Of a stretch of 64,000 bases of DNA, positions 1-9,965 are shown piece by piece. The stretch's first letter is position 1; every line of letters starts with the position of its first letter. The translations under genes were made by a program, and so were the position numbers. The notes beneath the pieces were generated by a model that worked only from the letters and a program-made list of their open reading frames with translations, was not told the origin of the DNA and searched no databases. Location of the stretch: contig VBIU01000086.1 in NCBI GenBank assembly GCA_005880945.1, positions 1 through 64,000 on the forward strand. The letters are read 5' to 3'. Origin of the DNA: Chloroflexota bacterium (GTDB lineage: Bacteria > Chloroflexota > Dormibacteria > Dormibacterales > Dormibacteraceae).

Positions 1-302
1 TTGAACAGCGAGATAACGGCTATTGGATTCATGGTACTCATGTCTCGCTCGATTCGGTTGTATATCGCCGCATGCCGGAGGGCCGGCTTCGACGCAGCGC
101 GCGGCGCGAGCAGCGTCGGTGCAGTGGCCGCACCTGCCGACCGGCCGGACGCGGAGCCCGTCGAAGCGCGACGAATGATGAACAGCCTGGTCTTCCTGCC
201 CGCATACCCGGAGCTGCCGGTCGGTTCTCTCGCGCGACTGGCAGCGGCGGCCGCGCCTACGACGCTGATGAACCCGCGCGTTGCGCCGCGGCTGCGGCGA
301 GC

Positions 303-1805
303 ATGACCGCTCAGAGAGACGGCGCATGGGACAGTCTCAACCGTCGCACCTTCGACCTGCTGGTCATCGGCGCCGGCATCATCGGCAGCCGCATCGCCTA
401 CGAGGCCGCGCATGCAGGGCTCAAAGTGGCGCTGGTCGACGCGGGCGACTTCGGTGGTGCCAGCTCGAGCGGCTCATCAAAGCTCGTCCACGGTGGGTTC
501 AGATACCTGCCGATGGGCGACCTCGGCCTGGTTTGGGAATCGCAGCGCGAGCGCAGAGCTCTCATGTCGCACGTCGCGCCTCAGCACGTGCACCGCATGC
601 CGATGGTCCTGGCCGCATACCGAGGCGGCCCTACAGGCCCCGCGATGGCGGGAGCCGGAGTTCTCGCTTACGGCGCGCTGTGCGGTTTCCGCGGCACAGG
701 GGTCGGCCTGGTCGGCGCTCGAGGCGCACAGCGGCTTGTCCCTTCGCTGCGTACCGACGGACTCACCGTGTGCGGCCTCTTCGACGAAGGCCAGACCAAT
801 GACGCGCGGCTCGTGTTCGCGACAGTCGCCGCGGCCGTCGACCTCGGCGTGATCGCCCTCAACCACGCACGTGTCACCGACATTGCGTTTCGACCCGGCC
901 GGCCGGCAATCGCTTCGGTTCGCGGCTCAGTGGGCGAGGGGCTCGTCGAGGTCGGATTCAAGCACGTCGTCAACGCCGCCGGCGCGTGGGTCGACAGCGT
1001 CCGGCGATTGGAGGACCCGTTTTGCGACCCGGTGGCACGCCTGAGCAAAGGCGTCCATCTCCTGCTCGACGCCGCGCCGGAATGGCGGGCTGGGCTGATC
1101 GTGCCAGTCGAGGACGGGCGGGTCGCCATGGCGATTCCGTGGCAGGGCATGCTCATGCTCGGCACCACGGACACGGCCTACGAAGGCGACCCAGGTGGTT
1201 GCTCTGTCAGCGATAGCGACGTCGCGCAGGTGCTTGCCGAAGCATCAGTCGCCCTTCCGGGCGACATGCTCCAACGCGAAGCTGTGCGCTTCTCATTCGC
1301 GGGCCTGCGGGTCCTTCCCATAGGGGAAGGCTCGACCGCCAGCGCCCACCGCGAGCACCTGGTGAGCACCGGACCTCACGGCATGGTGTCGATCGCCGGC
1401 GGCAAGCTCACAACCCACCGGCGGATCGCTCTCGACGTCCTCCGCAGGATCCCCGAACCGGGGCTGGCGGGAGTTCGGCTGGTCGACGACGCACTGCCCG
1501 AAGCGGCCGGCGGCCTCGAGGATTTCGATGGCGACATCGATCCCGGTGTCGCTCTGCACCTGGCTCAGATTTACGGTTGCGACTCGTTCGAGGTGCTGGG
1601 GCAGCGGCGGCGGCATGCGAACGCCATGGAGCGGATCCATCCCGATGGCCCCGATGTCTGGGCCCAGGCCTATCACGCCGTGGAGCGCGAGTGGGCGACG
1701 ACGGTCGAAGACGTCGTGCGGCGCCGCACAACGCTCGCGGTGCGCGGGCTCGCTTCTGCCGCTGTTCGGGCGCGGATCGCGGAGGCGATCAACGCGGTCG
1801 ATTGA
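303..1805 (+). CDS. glpD: glycerol-3-phosphate dehydrogenase (FAD-dependent), GlpD family
   Basis: ORF 72..1805; homology begins at the internal ATG 303. FAD motif LLVIGAGIIGSRIAYEAA and GSSKLVHGGFRYL motif typical of GlpD. Confidence 0.9.
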   Translation: MTAQRDGAWDSLNRRTFDLLVIGAGIIGSRIAYEAAHAGLKVALVDAGDFGGASSSGSSKLVHGGFRYLPMGDLGLVWESQRERRALMSHVAPQHVHRMPMVLAAYRGGPTGPAMAGAGVLAYGALCGFRGTGVGLVGARGAQRLVPSLRTDGLTVCGLFDEGQTNDARLVFATVAAAVDLGVIALNHARVTDIAFRPGRPAIASVRGSVGEGLVEVGFKHVVNAAGAWVDSVRRLEDPFCDPVARLSKGVHLLLDAAPEWRAGLIVPVEDGRVAMAIPWQGMLMLGTTDTAYEGDPGGCSVSDSDVAQVLAEASVALPGDMLQREAVRFSFAGLRVLPIGEGSTASAHREHLVSTGPHGMVSIAGGKLTTHRRIALDVLRRIPEPGLAGVRLVDDALPEAAGGLEDFDGDIDPGVALHLAQIYGCDSFEVLGQRRRHANAMERIHPDGPDVWAQAYHAVEREWATTVEDVVRRRTTLAVRGLASAAVRARIAEAINAVD

Positions 1806-1811
1806 TGGCGC

Positions 1812-2753
1812 TCAGCTGCTACTGGATGCCCGGGCGGCTGCACGCGGGTTGGGCAGCGGCGTCAGGGTTCGCTCGACCTGGTCGCGAAGGTGCTCGAAGT
1901 TCGGCGGCAGCGAGATGCGCTCGCCGAGGTGCTCTAGAGGTTCATCGGTGGTGAATCCCGGTCCCAGAGTCGCAATCTCGAAGAGCACTCCGCTTGGCTC
2001 TCGAAAATAGAGCGACTTGAAGTAGAAGCGGTCGATGATCGGCGTCGGCCGCGCGCCTGCCGCGACGACCTTGTCGTGCCAGGCTGGGTGATCCTCGATG
2101 GTCGACGACCAGGCGACGTGGTGGACGGTCCCGGCGCCGCCAACCCCGCGTGTCTGGGGGGCGTCGTCGTAGATATAGAAGGAGCCGCGGCGCTCGCCGC
2201 GCGACTCGTACTGGCCGGCTCCGATGTTTCGGAAGCCAAGCACGTCTTCGAGAAGAGAGCTGCTGCGTTCAGGGGCATTCGAATAAGCGCGCACGCCCGC
2301 GAAACCCTGCAGGGCGAGGTCACGGGAAATCTCCGGGTGGTCGGCGATCAGCGGGGAGTCGGCGACGTCGCTGACCATCAGCTCCAGCCCCAGGCCTTCG
2401 GGGTCCGCGAATCTCAGCCTGTCCTCGGCTCGTTCGGACTCGACGCCGGCGCTCGCCAGCCTCTGCGCCCAGAAATCGAGCGCTTTTTCCGAACCGACCC
2501 GGAACGTGATGCGGTGGATCATTCCAGCGCCGGCGCGCCCGGGCATCACGCCCGGATATTCGAAGAAGGTCATATCCGCCCCGGCGCTCGCGTTCTCGTC
2601 CGCATAGAAAAGGTGATAGACGGTGGGATCGTCCTGGTTCACCGTTTTCTTCACCAGTCGAAGGCCCATCACGCCGGCGTAGAAGGCCACGTTCCTGGGC
2701 GCGTCCGCCGTGATGGACGAGATGTGGTGGATTCCGTCGAGCTCTTTCATCAC
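1812..2753 (-). CDS. VOC-family ring-cleaving dioxygenase / glyoxalase-like (MhqO type)
   Basis: Two VOC repeats: GIHHISSITADAPRNVAFYAGVMGLRLVKKTVNQDDPTVYHLFYAD and VHHVAWSSTIEDHPAWHDKV...FYFKSLYFREPSGVLFEIAT. Confidence 0.85.
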   Translation of the reverse strand: MMKELDGIHHISSITADAPRNVAFYAGVMGLRLVKKTVNQDDPTVYHLFYADENASAGADMTFFEYPGVMPGRAGAGMIHRITFRVGSEKALDFWAQRLASAGVESERAEDRLRFADPEGLGLELMVSDVADSPLIADHPEISRDLALQGFAGVRAYSNAPERSSSLLEDVLGFRNIGAGQYESRGERRGSFYIYDDAPQTRGVGGAGTVHHVAWSSTIEDHPAWHDKVVAAGARPTPIIDRFYFKSLYFREPSGVLFEIATLGPGFTTDEPLEHLGERISLPPNFEHLRDQVERTLTPLPNPRAAARASSSS

Positions 2754-2808
2754 CTGATAAAAACCTGGGACGGCTGGGATTTTGTTCCGCCGGTTCGCGC
2801 TTAGGGGC

Positions 2809-3444
2809 TTAGCTCCGCTTGATCACGATGACTGAGATCTCGTCCGCGGCCCTGTCGATGCGGTCGGCCGAGTTCTTCAGGTGGCGATAGATCTCCCTCG
2901 CCTTCAGGATCTGATTCATCTCCGCCTTGCTGTCGAACAGCTGACCGACCGCCTGGTGATAGAGGCTGTCGATCCGGTTCTCCGACCGCTTCGCGCGGAC
3001 TGCGTGCTCGGCGGCCACGCCGGGATGGTCCAGCAGCTCACCGACCGCGGCGCTGATGTGTCGGGCCCCCTCGGTGAGGACCTTCGTCATCTCGCTCATC
3101 CCCTCGGGCGGTCCGATCCTGTACATCGCGAGCTCGACAGCGGTTTCGTTGGCCGCGTCGAGGATGTCGTCGATGGCGCGCGATAGCGCGAACAGGTCCT
3201 CGCGGTCGAACGGCGTCGCATACGTATGCAGCAGCTCATCGATCAGGACCCGCCGCGCCGCGTCGCCTTGCCGCTCGATCTCTTTCAGCTGTTCCACCAG
3301 CTCGGGATTGCCGTTGGCCTCGCGCCCGAACTTCTCCAGGACCAGAAGCGCCCTGACGGTGAGCTCAGCCTGCTTGCTCAAGAGCTCGACGAACCGGCGA
3401 TCGTTCGACCTGGTCAATGCCTTGAACGTGCGGCCGATGCTCAT
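2809..3444 (-). CDS. DUF47 family (PhoU-like) phosphate transport accessory protein
   Basis: All-helical DUF47-like sequence (EREDLFALSRAIDDILDAANE); overlaps the start of the Pit transporter by 4 bp. Confidence 0.85.
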   Translation of the reverse strand: MSIGRTFKALTRSNDRRFVELLSKQAELTVRALLVLEKFGREANGNPELVEQLKEIERQGDAARRVLIDELLHTYATPFDREDLFALSRAIDDILDAANETAVELAMYRIGPPEGMSEMTKVLTEGARHISAAVGELLDHPGVAAEHAVRAKRSENRIDSLYHQAVGQLFDSKAEMNQILKAREIYRHLKNSADRIDRAADEISVIVIKRS

Positions 3445-4457
3445 GGAGTGATGCCCAGAGCGCGGAACGCGAGGTGAAGCGCACCGGCCAGGATCAGCGC
3501 CAACGGCAGCGTCAAGAGCCAGCTGCCCAGCATCTCGCGGACGATCCCCCAGCGGACCGATGACGCGCGCAGCGCCGCGCCCACGCCGACCAGACCTCCG
3601 TCGATGGTCTGCGTCATGCTAACGGGCGCTCCGGCCACGGCCAACGCCGCGACCACACTTCCTGACGCGAGCTGCTGCGAGAGCGCTTGCATGGGACGCA
3701 CTTTGAGGACGCCGAGTCCGACGCGACCAGCGACCCGCGATCCTCCGATGAGTGCGCCGACGTAGAAGGAGACGAATGCGCCAATGATAGGCGCCGCCCC
3801 GAAAAAGGCCACCAGCTGGCCGTGATTTGGAAACGACATGCCCACCGCGATCAGACCGACGGTCTTCTCCATGTCGTTGGCCCCATAAGCGAATGCCTGG
3901 ATCGCCGCTGTGAGGAACTGGAACCTCGCGACCGCGAGCAGCGATGCGTGAGGGCGGTTGCCAAGCACGCGCCGCGTCGCGCCGTACACGATCAGCGCCA
4001 GGGCGCCGCCGCCCAACACAGACACGGGCATCCCGACGAGGACGCGAGCCACGCCGGACCAGTGGATGTCACTCTCGTCACCGCCGGCGAGCACCCAGCC
4101 CAGCATCGATCCGACCAGCGCGAGCGTCATGCTCGTCGGGATCCCGAACGACACGGAGAGCAGCACCACGCAAAGCGGCGCCAGCGTGATCAGGATGTAG
4201 CTGAGCTCGCCCTGCCCCCGCAAGTCGATCACATTGGTGCCTACGGTCTGGGCGACGGCCGTGCCGAGCGCAAGCGGTCCTGCCAGACAGACCAGCAGAA
4301 GCAGCGCGGCCGCCCGCGGGCTGATGACCCGGCCGGACGTGAACGATGCCATCAGGTTGCCACCGTCGTTGAAGCCGGAGACGAGGCCGAACATCGAGGC
4401 GGCGATCAAGGGTGCGACCGCCTCCAGATTCAAGCTCCGAAGTCTACCCCCGCGCAA
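3441..4457 (-). CDS. pit: inorganic phosphate transporter, Pit family
   Basis: Multi-TM protein with GFNDGGNLMA near the N-terminus and FAYGANDMEKTVG, typical duplicated PiT motifs. Confidence 0.85.
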   Translation of the reverse strand: MRGGRLRSLNLEAVAPLIAASMFGLVSGFNDGGNLMASFTSGRVISPRAAALLLLVCLAGPLALGTAVAQTVGTNVIDLRGQGELSYILITLAPLCVVLLSVSFGIPTSMTLALVGSMLGWVLAGGDESDIHWSGVARVLVGMPVSVLGGGALALIVYGATRRVLGNRPHASLLAVARFQFLTAAIQAFAYGANDMEKTVGLIAVGMSFPNHGQLVAFFGAAPIIGAFVSFYVGALIGGSRVAGRVGLGVLKVRPMQALSQQLASGSVVAALAVAGAPVSMTQTIDGGLVGVGAALRASSVRWGIVREMLGSWLLTLPLALILAGALHLAFRALGITP

Positions 4458-4492
4458 GGCCGTGTTCCTCGAGTCCTCATCATGTTTGCGTC

Positions 4493-5689
4493 TTGTGGTG
4501 GAAGCTCGCCGCCGGTTTCGTGGCGCTCGTCACAGCGCTGGGCGCCTTCAACTACTTCCGGCCGATTCCAGCGGTTTCGCCGACCGCTTCCCTTCCTGTG
4601 CAGGAGACTGTGCCCGGCACGATGCCCACGATCCCGTGGCCCACCACGGGGTCGGCGGTTGTCGGCGTCTCGGGCCTCGGCTTGATCGCGAGCTCGGAGA
4701 ACGAGAAGCCGCTTGCCGCGGCGAGCGTGACCAAGGTCATGACGGCTCTGATCGTCCTTACGGACAAGCCGCTGCAGAAGGACGAGCCAGGACCGTCCAT
4801 AACGATCACCGACGCAGACGTTCAGTCTTATCAGGCCGATCTGGCGGAGAAACAATCGGTGGTCGAGGTCCAGGTTGGCGAGCAGCTGACTGAATTCGAG
4901 CTCCTCGAGGGCCTGCTCATACCCTCCGCGAACAACTTCGCCGAGACGCTTGCGCGATGGGACGCGGGCTCGATCGACAGGTTCGTGGTGGCGATGAACA
5001 AGCGGGCATCCGACCTCCATCTCACGCATACGACCTTCGCCGACACCAGCGGAGCCTCCCCCGAAAGCGTGAGCACCCCGGGCGATCTCATGGCGCTGGG
5101 CATGGAGGCGATGAGGCTCGAGGTCTTCGCCCAGATCGTGGCCATGCCGCAAGCCGACCTGCCGATCGCCAAGACCGTGTACAACGTCGACGGCGTGCTC
5201 GGCCAGAGCGGGATCATCGGGATCAAGACCGGCTCGGGCCTGGCGGAGGGCGCCAACTTCCTATTCGCGGCTGCGGCGCAGGTGGACGGGCACCCGCTCA
5301 CCCTCTTCGGGTGCGTCATGGGTCAGCCGAGTCTGGCGCGGGCGTTTGCGGCGGCCAAGAGCCTCATCGCGTCGATGAAGTCAAACCTGCACGTGCGGCG
5401 GGTGATCGCGAGGAACCAGGCCGTCGCGAGCTACGTCACACCATGGGGCGGCCAGTCCGACCTCGTCTCGACGGTCGACGTCGACCTGGCCGAATGGCCG
5501 GGGATGATCCTGCGCCAGCGCCTGGATGCCTCCACGCTCACAGTCGACAAGCCGCTGGCCGCAGGCACGCGCGAGGGCAGCGAGCACCTGTCGATCGGCG
5601 ACTATTCGCTGGACGTGGAGCTGGTGACCGGAAGCCCGCTCTACCCGCCGGGTAGGCTGTGGAGACTGACGCGGATCAATTTCCTATGA
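4493..5689 (+). CDS. D-alanyl-D-alanine carboxypeptidase (PBP5/6-like, serine type)
   Basis: SxxK (ASVTKVMTAL), SxN (SANN) and KTG (KTGSG) motifs. N-terminal TM. Start uncertain (TTG 4493 proposed; ORF opens at 4412). Confidence 0.85.
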   Translation: MWWKLAAGFVALVTALGAFNYFRPIPAVSPTASLPVQETVPGTMPTIPWPTTGSAVVGVSGLGLIASSENEKPLAAASVTKVMTALIVLTDKPLQKDEPGPSITITDADVQSYQADLAEKQSVVEVQVGEQLTEFELLEGLLIPSANNFAETLARWDAGSIDRFVVAMNKRASDLHLTHTTFADTSGASPESVSTPGDLMALGMEAMRLEVFAQIVAMPQADLPIAKTVYNVDGVLGQSGIIGIKTGSGLAEGANFLFAAAAQVDGHPLTLFGCVMGQPSLARAFAAAKSLIASMKSNLHVRRVIARNQAVASYVTPWGGQSDLVSTVDVDLAEWPGMILRQRLDASTLTVDKPLAAGTREGSEHLSIGDYSLDVELVTGSPLYPPGRLWRLTRINFL

Positions 5690-5720
5690 TCGCTCTGACA
5701 GAGCGCTCGAACGAGGTCTG

Positions 5721-6326
5721 ATGGCATTCATCTCGCGTGGGTTCCGTGGCAAGAGGCGCGATACAGCAAGCGGCTCGCGTGTCCCTCCCGGTCAACACGT
5801 GGTCGACGACTTCCCCGTGCTCTCCGCCGGTCCGACTCCCCGGGTGCCGCTGTCGGAGTGGAGCTTCTCGATCGTGGGAGAGCTCGATGAGCCGAAGACC
5901 TGGACCTGGGACGAGTTCCGAAGGCTGCCGAGCGAAACCGTCAGTGTGGACATCCACTGCGTCACCAAGTGGTCCAAGCTCGACACCTCGTGGACCGGCG
6001 TGTCCGTGGAGACCATCCTGGAGGGGGTCGAGACGGCCGCGGACTATGCGGTGGCGTACTGCGATGGGGGGTACACGACCAATCTCCCGGTCGACGACCT
6101 GAGGGGGCGGCAGGCGTGGATAGCGTTCGAGTACGACGGCCAGCCGCTCGACCCCGAGCACGGAGGGCCCGCACGGTTGCTGGTCCCACACCTCTATCTG
6201 TGGAAGAGCGCCAAGTGGGTGCGCGGCATCTCGCTGCAGGCCGAGGACGAGCCGGGGTTCTGGGAATCCAACGGGTATCACAACCGGGGCGACCCATGGC
6301 GCGAGCAGCGGTACTGGGGCGATTGA
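5721..6326 (+). CDS. sulfite oxidase-like molybdopterin-dependent oxidoreductase
   Basis: DIHCVTKWSKLDTSWTGVSVETIL motif with the Moco-ligating Cys, plus YTTNLPVDDL and LYLWKSAKWVRGI. Confidence 0.88.
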   Translation: MAFISRGFRGKRRDTASGSRVPPGQHVVDDFPVLSAGPTPRVPLSEWSFSIVGELDEPKTWTWDEFRRLPSETVSVDIHCVTKWSKLDTSWTGVSVETILEGVETAADYAVAYCDGGYTTNLPVDDLRGRQAWIAFEYDGQPLDPEHGGPARLLVPHLYLWKSAKWVRGISLQAEDEPGFWESNGYHNRGDPWREQRYWGD

Positions 6327-7048
6327 CCTGGCAGCTCGGCGAGGTGGCCGAGCTGATCCAGGAGACGCCCCGCGTTTCCAGCCTGGTGCTGGACGTCCCC
6401 GATTGGCCCGGCCACCTGGCCGGTCAGCATGTCGACGTTCGCCTGACCGCTGAGGACGGCTATCAGGCCCAGCGGAGCTACTCGATCGCCTCGGCGCCTG
6501 AGTCGGCGCAGGTCACCCTCACGGTGGAGCGTTTGCCGGACGGTGAGGTCTCGCCCTACCTGGTCGGCGAGCTTCGCACCGGTGAGAAGGTCGAGCTTCG
6601 AGGACCCATTGGGGGATATTTCGTCTGGAGGGCGGGCGATGAGCGGCCGTTGCTGCTGATCGGGGGAGGCTCCGGGATCGTGCCGCTCATGGCGATGATC
6701 CGCCACCATGCAGCCACCGCAGCCGCCGCCCCCGTTCGCCTCCTGTATTCATCGCGCTCGATCGAGGACGTCATATATAAGGACGAGCTGGCGCGCCTGA
6801 CCGCCGATGACACGGGGTTGGCGGTCGCCCACACGCTCACACGGTCCCAGCCCGCTGGCTGGGAGGGATACTCGCGAAGGATCGACGGGGAGATGGTGGC
6901 CGAGGTCGCCTGGCCCAAAAAGGATGCCCCGGCGGTGTTCATCTGTGGACCGACGGCGTTTGTCGAGACGGCATCAAGCCTGCTGGTGGAGTCCGGCTAC
7001 GACCCGGCCTGGATCAGGACTGAGCGGTTTGGAGCCACAGGAGGATGA
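6296..7048 (+). CDS. FAD/NAD(P)-binding ferredoxin reductase-like oxidoreductase
   Basis: RSYSIAS FAD motif, GGGSGIVPLMAMIRHH nucleotide-binding motif, C-terminal FICGPTAFVE...RTERFG. Overlaps the end of the Mo-oxidoreductase. Confidence 0.88.
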   Translation: MARAAVLGRLTWQLGEVAELIQETPRVSSLVLDVPDWPGHLAGQHVDVRLTAEDGYQAQRSYSIASAPESAQVTLTVERLPDGEVSPYLVGELRTGEKVELRGPIGGYFVWRAGDERPLLLIGGGSGIVPLMAMIRHHAATAAAAPVRLLYSSRSIEDVIYKDELARLTADDTGLAVAHTLTRSQPAGWEGYSRRIDGEMVAEVAWPKKDAPAVFICGPTAFVETASSLLVESGYDPAWIRTERFGATGG

Positions 7049-7317
7049 CCATGCGGCAATCGGATCTGAAGCTCGACGGCAATGCAATCGCCGGGCTCCT
7101 GCGCGAGATCTTCACGATGGAGATGACCAACGCCGAGAGCACCTGCGCGGGGTGTGGCAAGGTTCACGCGGTCGGCCGAGTCGACGTGTATCTGAACGCG
7201 CCCGGGGTGGTGGTGCGATGCCCGGCCTGTGAGCAGGTGCTGATGCGAATCGTCCGCGGACGCGGCAGATACTGGATCGACCTGACCGGCACGCGCTGCC
7301 TCGAGTTCAAAGAATAG
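7045..7317 (+). CDS. DUF6510-like zinc-ribbon protein
   Basis: CxxC...CxxC (CAGC, CPAC), small. 4-bp overlap with the upstream reductase. Confidence 0.75.
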   Translation: MTMRQSDLKLDGNAIAGLLREIFTMEMTNAESTCAGCGKVHAVGRVDVYLNAPGVVVRCPACEQVLMRIVRGRGRYWIDLTGTRCLEFKE

Positions 7318-7321
7318 GTTT

Positions 7322-7398
7322 CCCTCTCCCCTCGAGGGGAGCGATCAATAGGGCCCATCCTTACCGCCGCTTGCGCGCAGGGTTGGGGAGAGGGGCGT
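7322..7398. repeat. dispersed intergenic repeat, copy A
   Basis: CCCTCTCCCCTCGAGGGGAGCGATCAATAGGGCCCATCCTTACCGCCGCTTGCGCGCAGGG...; very similar to 23727..23805 (shared CCCATCCTTACCGCCGCT and TGCGCGCAGGG). Confidence 0.75.
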
Positions 7399-7554
7399 TT
7401 GCTGGAGCGCCCTCCAACGACCCGACGGCCGCCCCGGCTCGTTGTTCTAGCTGATAGGGATCTCAAGCCGTGCTCTCGAAGCACGCTCGTCGAAGGCGCG
7501 GCTTGTCGTCCCGTAACCAAGATCGGTAAGCCTGCTTGAAAGGGGGAGGCCACC

Positions 7555-9093
7555 GTGCTTGTGCGCTCGCCGGCGACGCGGTCGGTTCGACCTGGTTCAG
7601 GGCGGCTCCGAGGGGGCTCCGTCCGCACTCGAGACTGGCCCGATGCCCTGGTCCTTCTCGGGCTCCTCGTCCCCGCCAGCTTCGTGCCACTCGCAGCGGC
7701 CGGCGGAGGCGGCACCCTGGTGGTCCCCTACCAGCATTTCTACATAGTCTCAGCGGTGTCGATGGTGGCCGCGATCATTGCCGGGACCCTGGCGCTGGCG
7801 ACGATCCAGATCGGACTCTATCGCGTGCTGTTCCTCTGCCTCGGCTTCATGTCGCTCTGCGCGATCTTCGCCGTGCACGGGCTCACCACCCCTGGAATCC
7901 TCGTCCCCAATCTCTTCCAGGAATACTCAGGAAGCGCTGTGGCCGTCTCGGCCTACCTGAGCCTGGCGGTCCCCGCGCTCTTTTTCGCCACCAGCTATCT
8001 GCCGGGCCTGGCACGGCTAGAAAGGAGCCTCCCGTTCTGGCCCGCCGGCTGGCTCGTCCTGTTAGTCGTGATCGGCCTCGCCGCCTACGCCGGTGTGGCC
8101 ATCTACCGCACCTGGTTGATCGCGCAGCTGCCGCTCACACAACCCGCGTACAGCACCGGGATGGCGATCCTCAGCATCGGCCTGTTCTTCTTCGCGGCCA
8201 TGCGCCAGGCACGCATCTACCGAAGGGCGCGCCTCGCCAGCCAGGCGTTCCTTCTCGCCGCCTTCGTGCTGCTGGCGGACGCCGCCGCTGCGATGGTGGT
8301 TTTCCAGACGTGGACCGTCGGCTGGTGGTACTACCACCTGCTGATGCTGGCGGCGGTGGCCCTCGCTCTGTATGCGTTGATAGTCGAGCGCTCGCGCGCG
8401 CGATCGTTCAGGTCGGTGGTAGAAACGGCTCTCGAGCTGGAGGTCTCCATCGACGTCGAGGAGCTCGACTTCGAAGTCATCGCGGCGCTGGTGGCGGCGG
8501 TCGAGGTCAAGGATCGCGAGACCCAGGGTCACAATCGCCGGGTCGCGCAGCTGTGCGTGGAGATCGGACGGCAGATGCGGATGACGGCCACTGAGCTGCG
8601 CGTCCTGGCGCGATCCGGCCTGCTCCACGACGTTGGCAAGCTTGGCATCCCGGACGCGATCCTCGAGAAGCATGGACCGCTCGACGAGTCGGAGGCCGCC
8701 CTGATGAAGACGCATCCGGAGATCGGCGTGACGATCCTCAAACGAGGGGGCCACTTCAAGCGCGAGCTGCTCGGCGTCCTGTACCACCACGAGCGGATGG
8801 ACGGGAGCGGGTATCCGCACGGCCTGGTCGCCGATTCGATTCCGATCGAGGCGCGAATCGTCGCCGTCGCCGACACCTATGACGTGCTCACCACGGATCG
8901 GCCGTACCGGCAAGCGTGCGGTGCCAAGGAAGCCCGGCGGGTCGTCCAGGAAGAGGCCGGAAGCCATCTCGATGTGCAGGTGGTGGCTGCACTCATGCAG
9001 GCCCTCGACCGGCAATCGATATTTCCTGGTTCGTCGCGCAAGAATCCCAACTCGTCCTTGAAGCCCACCGGTAAGGTCAGGCGCCTGGCCTGA
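7555..9093 (+). CDS. membrane-anchored HD-GYP domain protein (putative c-di-GMP phosphodiesterase)
   Basis: N-terminal multi-TM region, then LLHDVGKLGIPDAILEK...HHERMDGSGYPHGL...ADTYDVLTTDRPYR, an intact HD-GYP signature. Confidence 0.9.
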   Translation: MLVRSPATRSVRPGSGRLRGGSVRTRDWPDALVLLGLLVPASFVPLAAAGGGGTLVVPYQHFYIVSAVSMVAAIIAGTLALATIQIGLYRVLFLCLGFMSLCAIFAVHGLTTPGILVPNLFQEYSGSAVAVSAYLSLAVPALFFATSYLPGLARLERSLPFWPAGWLVLLVVIGLAAYAGVAIYRTWLIAQLPLTQPAYSTGMAILSIGLFFFAAMRQARIYRRARLASQAFLLAAFVLLADAAAAMVVFQTWTVGWWYYHLLMLAAVALALYALIVERSRARSFRSVVETALELEVSIDVEELDFEVIAALVAAVEVKDRETQGHNRRVAQLCVEIGRQMRMTATELRVLARSGLLHDVGKLGIPDAILEKHGPLDESEAALMKTHPEIGVTILKRGGHFKRELLGVLYHHERMDGSGYPHGLVADSIPIEARIVAVADTYDVLTTDRPYRQACGAKEARRVVQEEAGSHLDVQVVAALMQALDRQSIFPGSSRKNPNSSLKPTGKVRRLA

Positions 9094-9134
9094 AAGGGGC
9101 TGGGCGTTGTGCCTGGGCCTGTCACGATTGAGGC

Positions 9135-9965
9135 ATGAAGTTCGGCATCGCCATCTTTCCGACCGACTATGCGATCTCCATGACCGAGCTCGCCCCGGCC
9201 GTCGAGCAGCTCGGGTTCGAATCGCTGTGGGTCGCCGAGCATTCTCACATCCCGGCCAGCCGCCTTTCGGCGTGGCCCGGCGGCGCCGAGCTGCCCAAGC
9301 ACTACTGGCACACGATGGACCCGTTTCTCGCCCTCACGGAGGCGGCCCTTGCCTCGAAGGAGCTGCTGATCGCAACAGGCATCTGCCTCGTGGTCCAGCG
9401 CGACCCGATCCACACCGCCAAGCAGGTCGCCAGCGTCGACCACGTTTCCAACGGCCGGTTCCTTTTCGGGATCGGGGCGGGTTGGAACAAGGAGGAGATG
9501 GCCGACCACGGAACCGACTTCGAGTCGCGATTCAAGCTGATGCGCGAGCGCGTGGAGGCGATGAAGGCGATCTGGACCCAGGAAGAGGCCGAATACCACG
9601 GTGAGCTTGTGGATTTCGGACCCATGTGGTGCTGGCCGAAACCGGTTCAGAAGCCTCACCCTCCGGTGCTGCTCGGAGGCAGCGGCCCTAACGTCTTGAA
9701 GCGCGCCGTCGCCTATGCGGATGGCTGGATGCCCAACCGCGGTGACGACCTCGGCCGCATTCCACAGCTGCAGGAGCTCGCCCAGGCCGCGGGCCGCGGC
9801 CGTCTTCCTGTGACCACCTACCCGAAGGCGGACGCGGCAGAGATCCGGCGGCACGCGGATGCGGGCGTCGAGCGCTGCATCTACTACGTTCCGCCCGACG
9901 GCCGCGATCAGGCGTTGACGCGGCTCGAGGAGCTCGCGGCCCTGGTCAAGCCGTTCGCCGTCTAA
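9135..9965 (+). CDS. LLM-class F420-dependent oxidoreductase
   Basis: MKFGIAIFPTDYAISMTELAPAVEQLGFESLWVAEHSHIP...GRFLFGIGAGWNKEEMADHG, luciferase-like monooxygenase fold. Confidence 0.9.
   Translation: MKFGIAIFPTDYAISMTELAPAVEQLGFESLWVAEHSHIPASRLSAWPGGAELPKHYWHTMDPFLALTEAALASKELLIATGICLVVQRDPIHTAKQVASVDHVSNGRFLFGIGAGWNKEEMADHGTDFESRFKLMRERVEAMKAIWTQEEAEYHGELVDFGPMWCWPKPVQKPHPPVLLGGSGPNVLKRAVAYADGWMPNRGDDLGRIPQLQELAQAAGRGRLPVTTYPKADAAEIRRHADAGVERCIYYVPPDGRDQALTRLEELAALVKPFAV

Noticed and set aside
1-302. 101-aa plus ORF at the window start
   Set aside because: Overlaps alternative frames, Ala/Arg-rich, no motif or RBS; not supportable as a gene.
7464-7554. GEMM (c-di-GMP-I/II) riboswitch upstream of the HD-GYP gene
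   Set aside because: Characteristic conserved core motifs of either class could not be found; kept only as an unclassified structured candidate.
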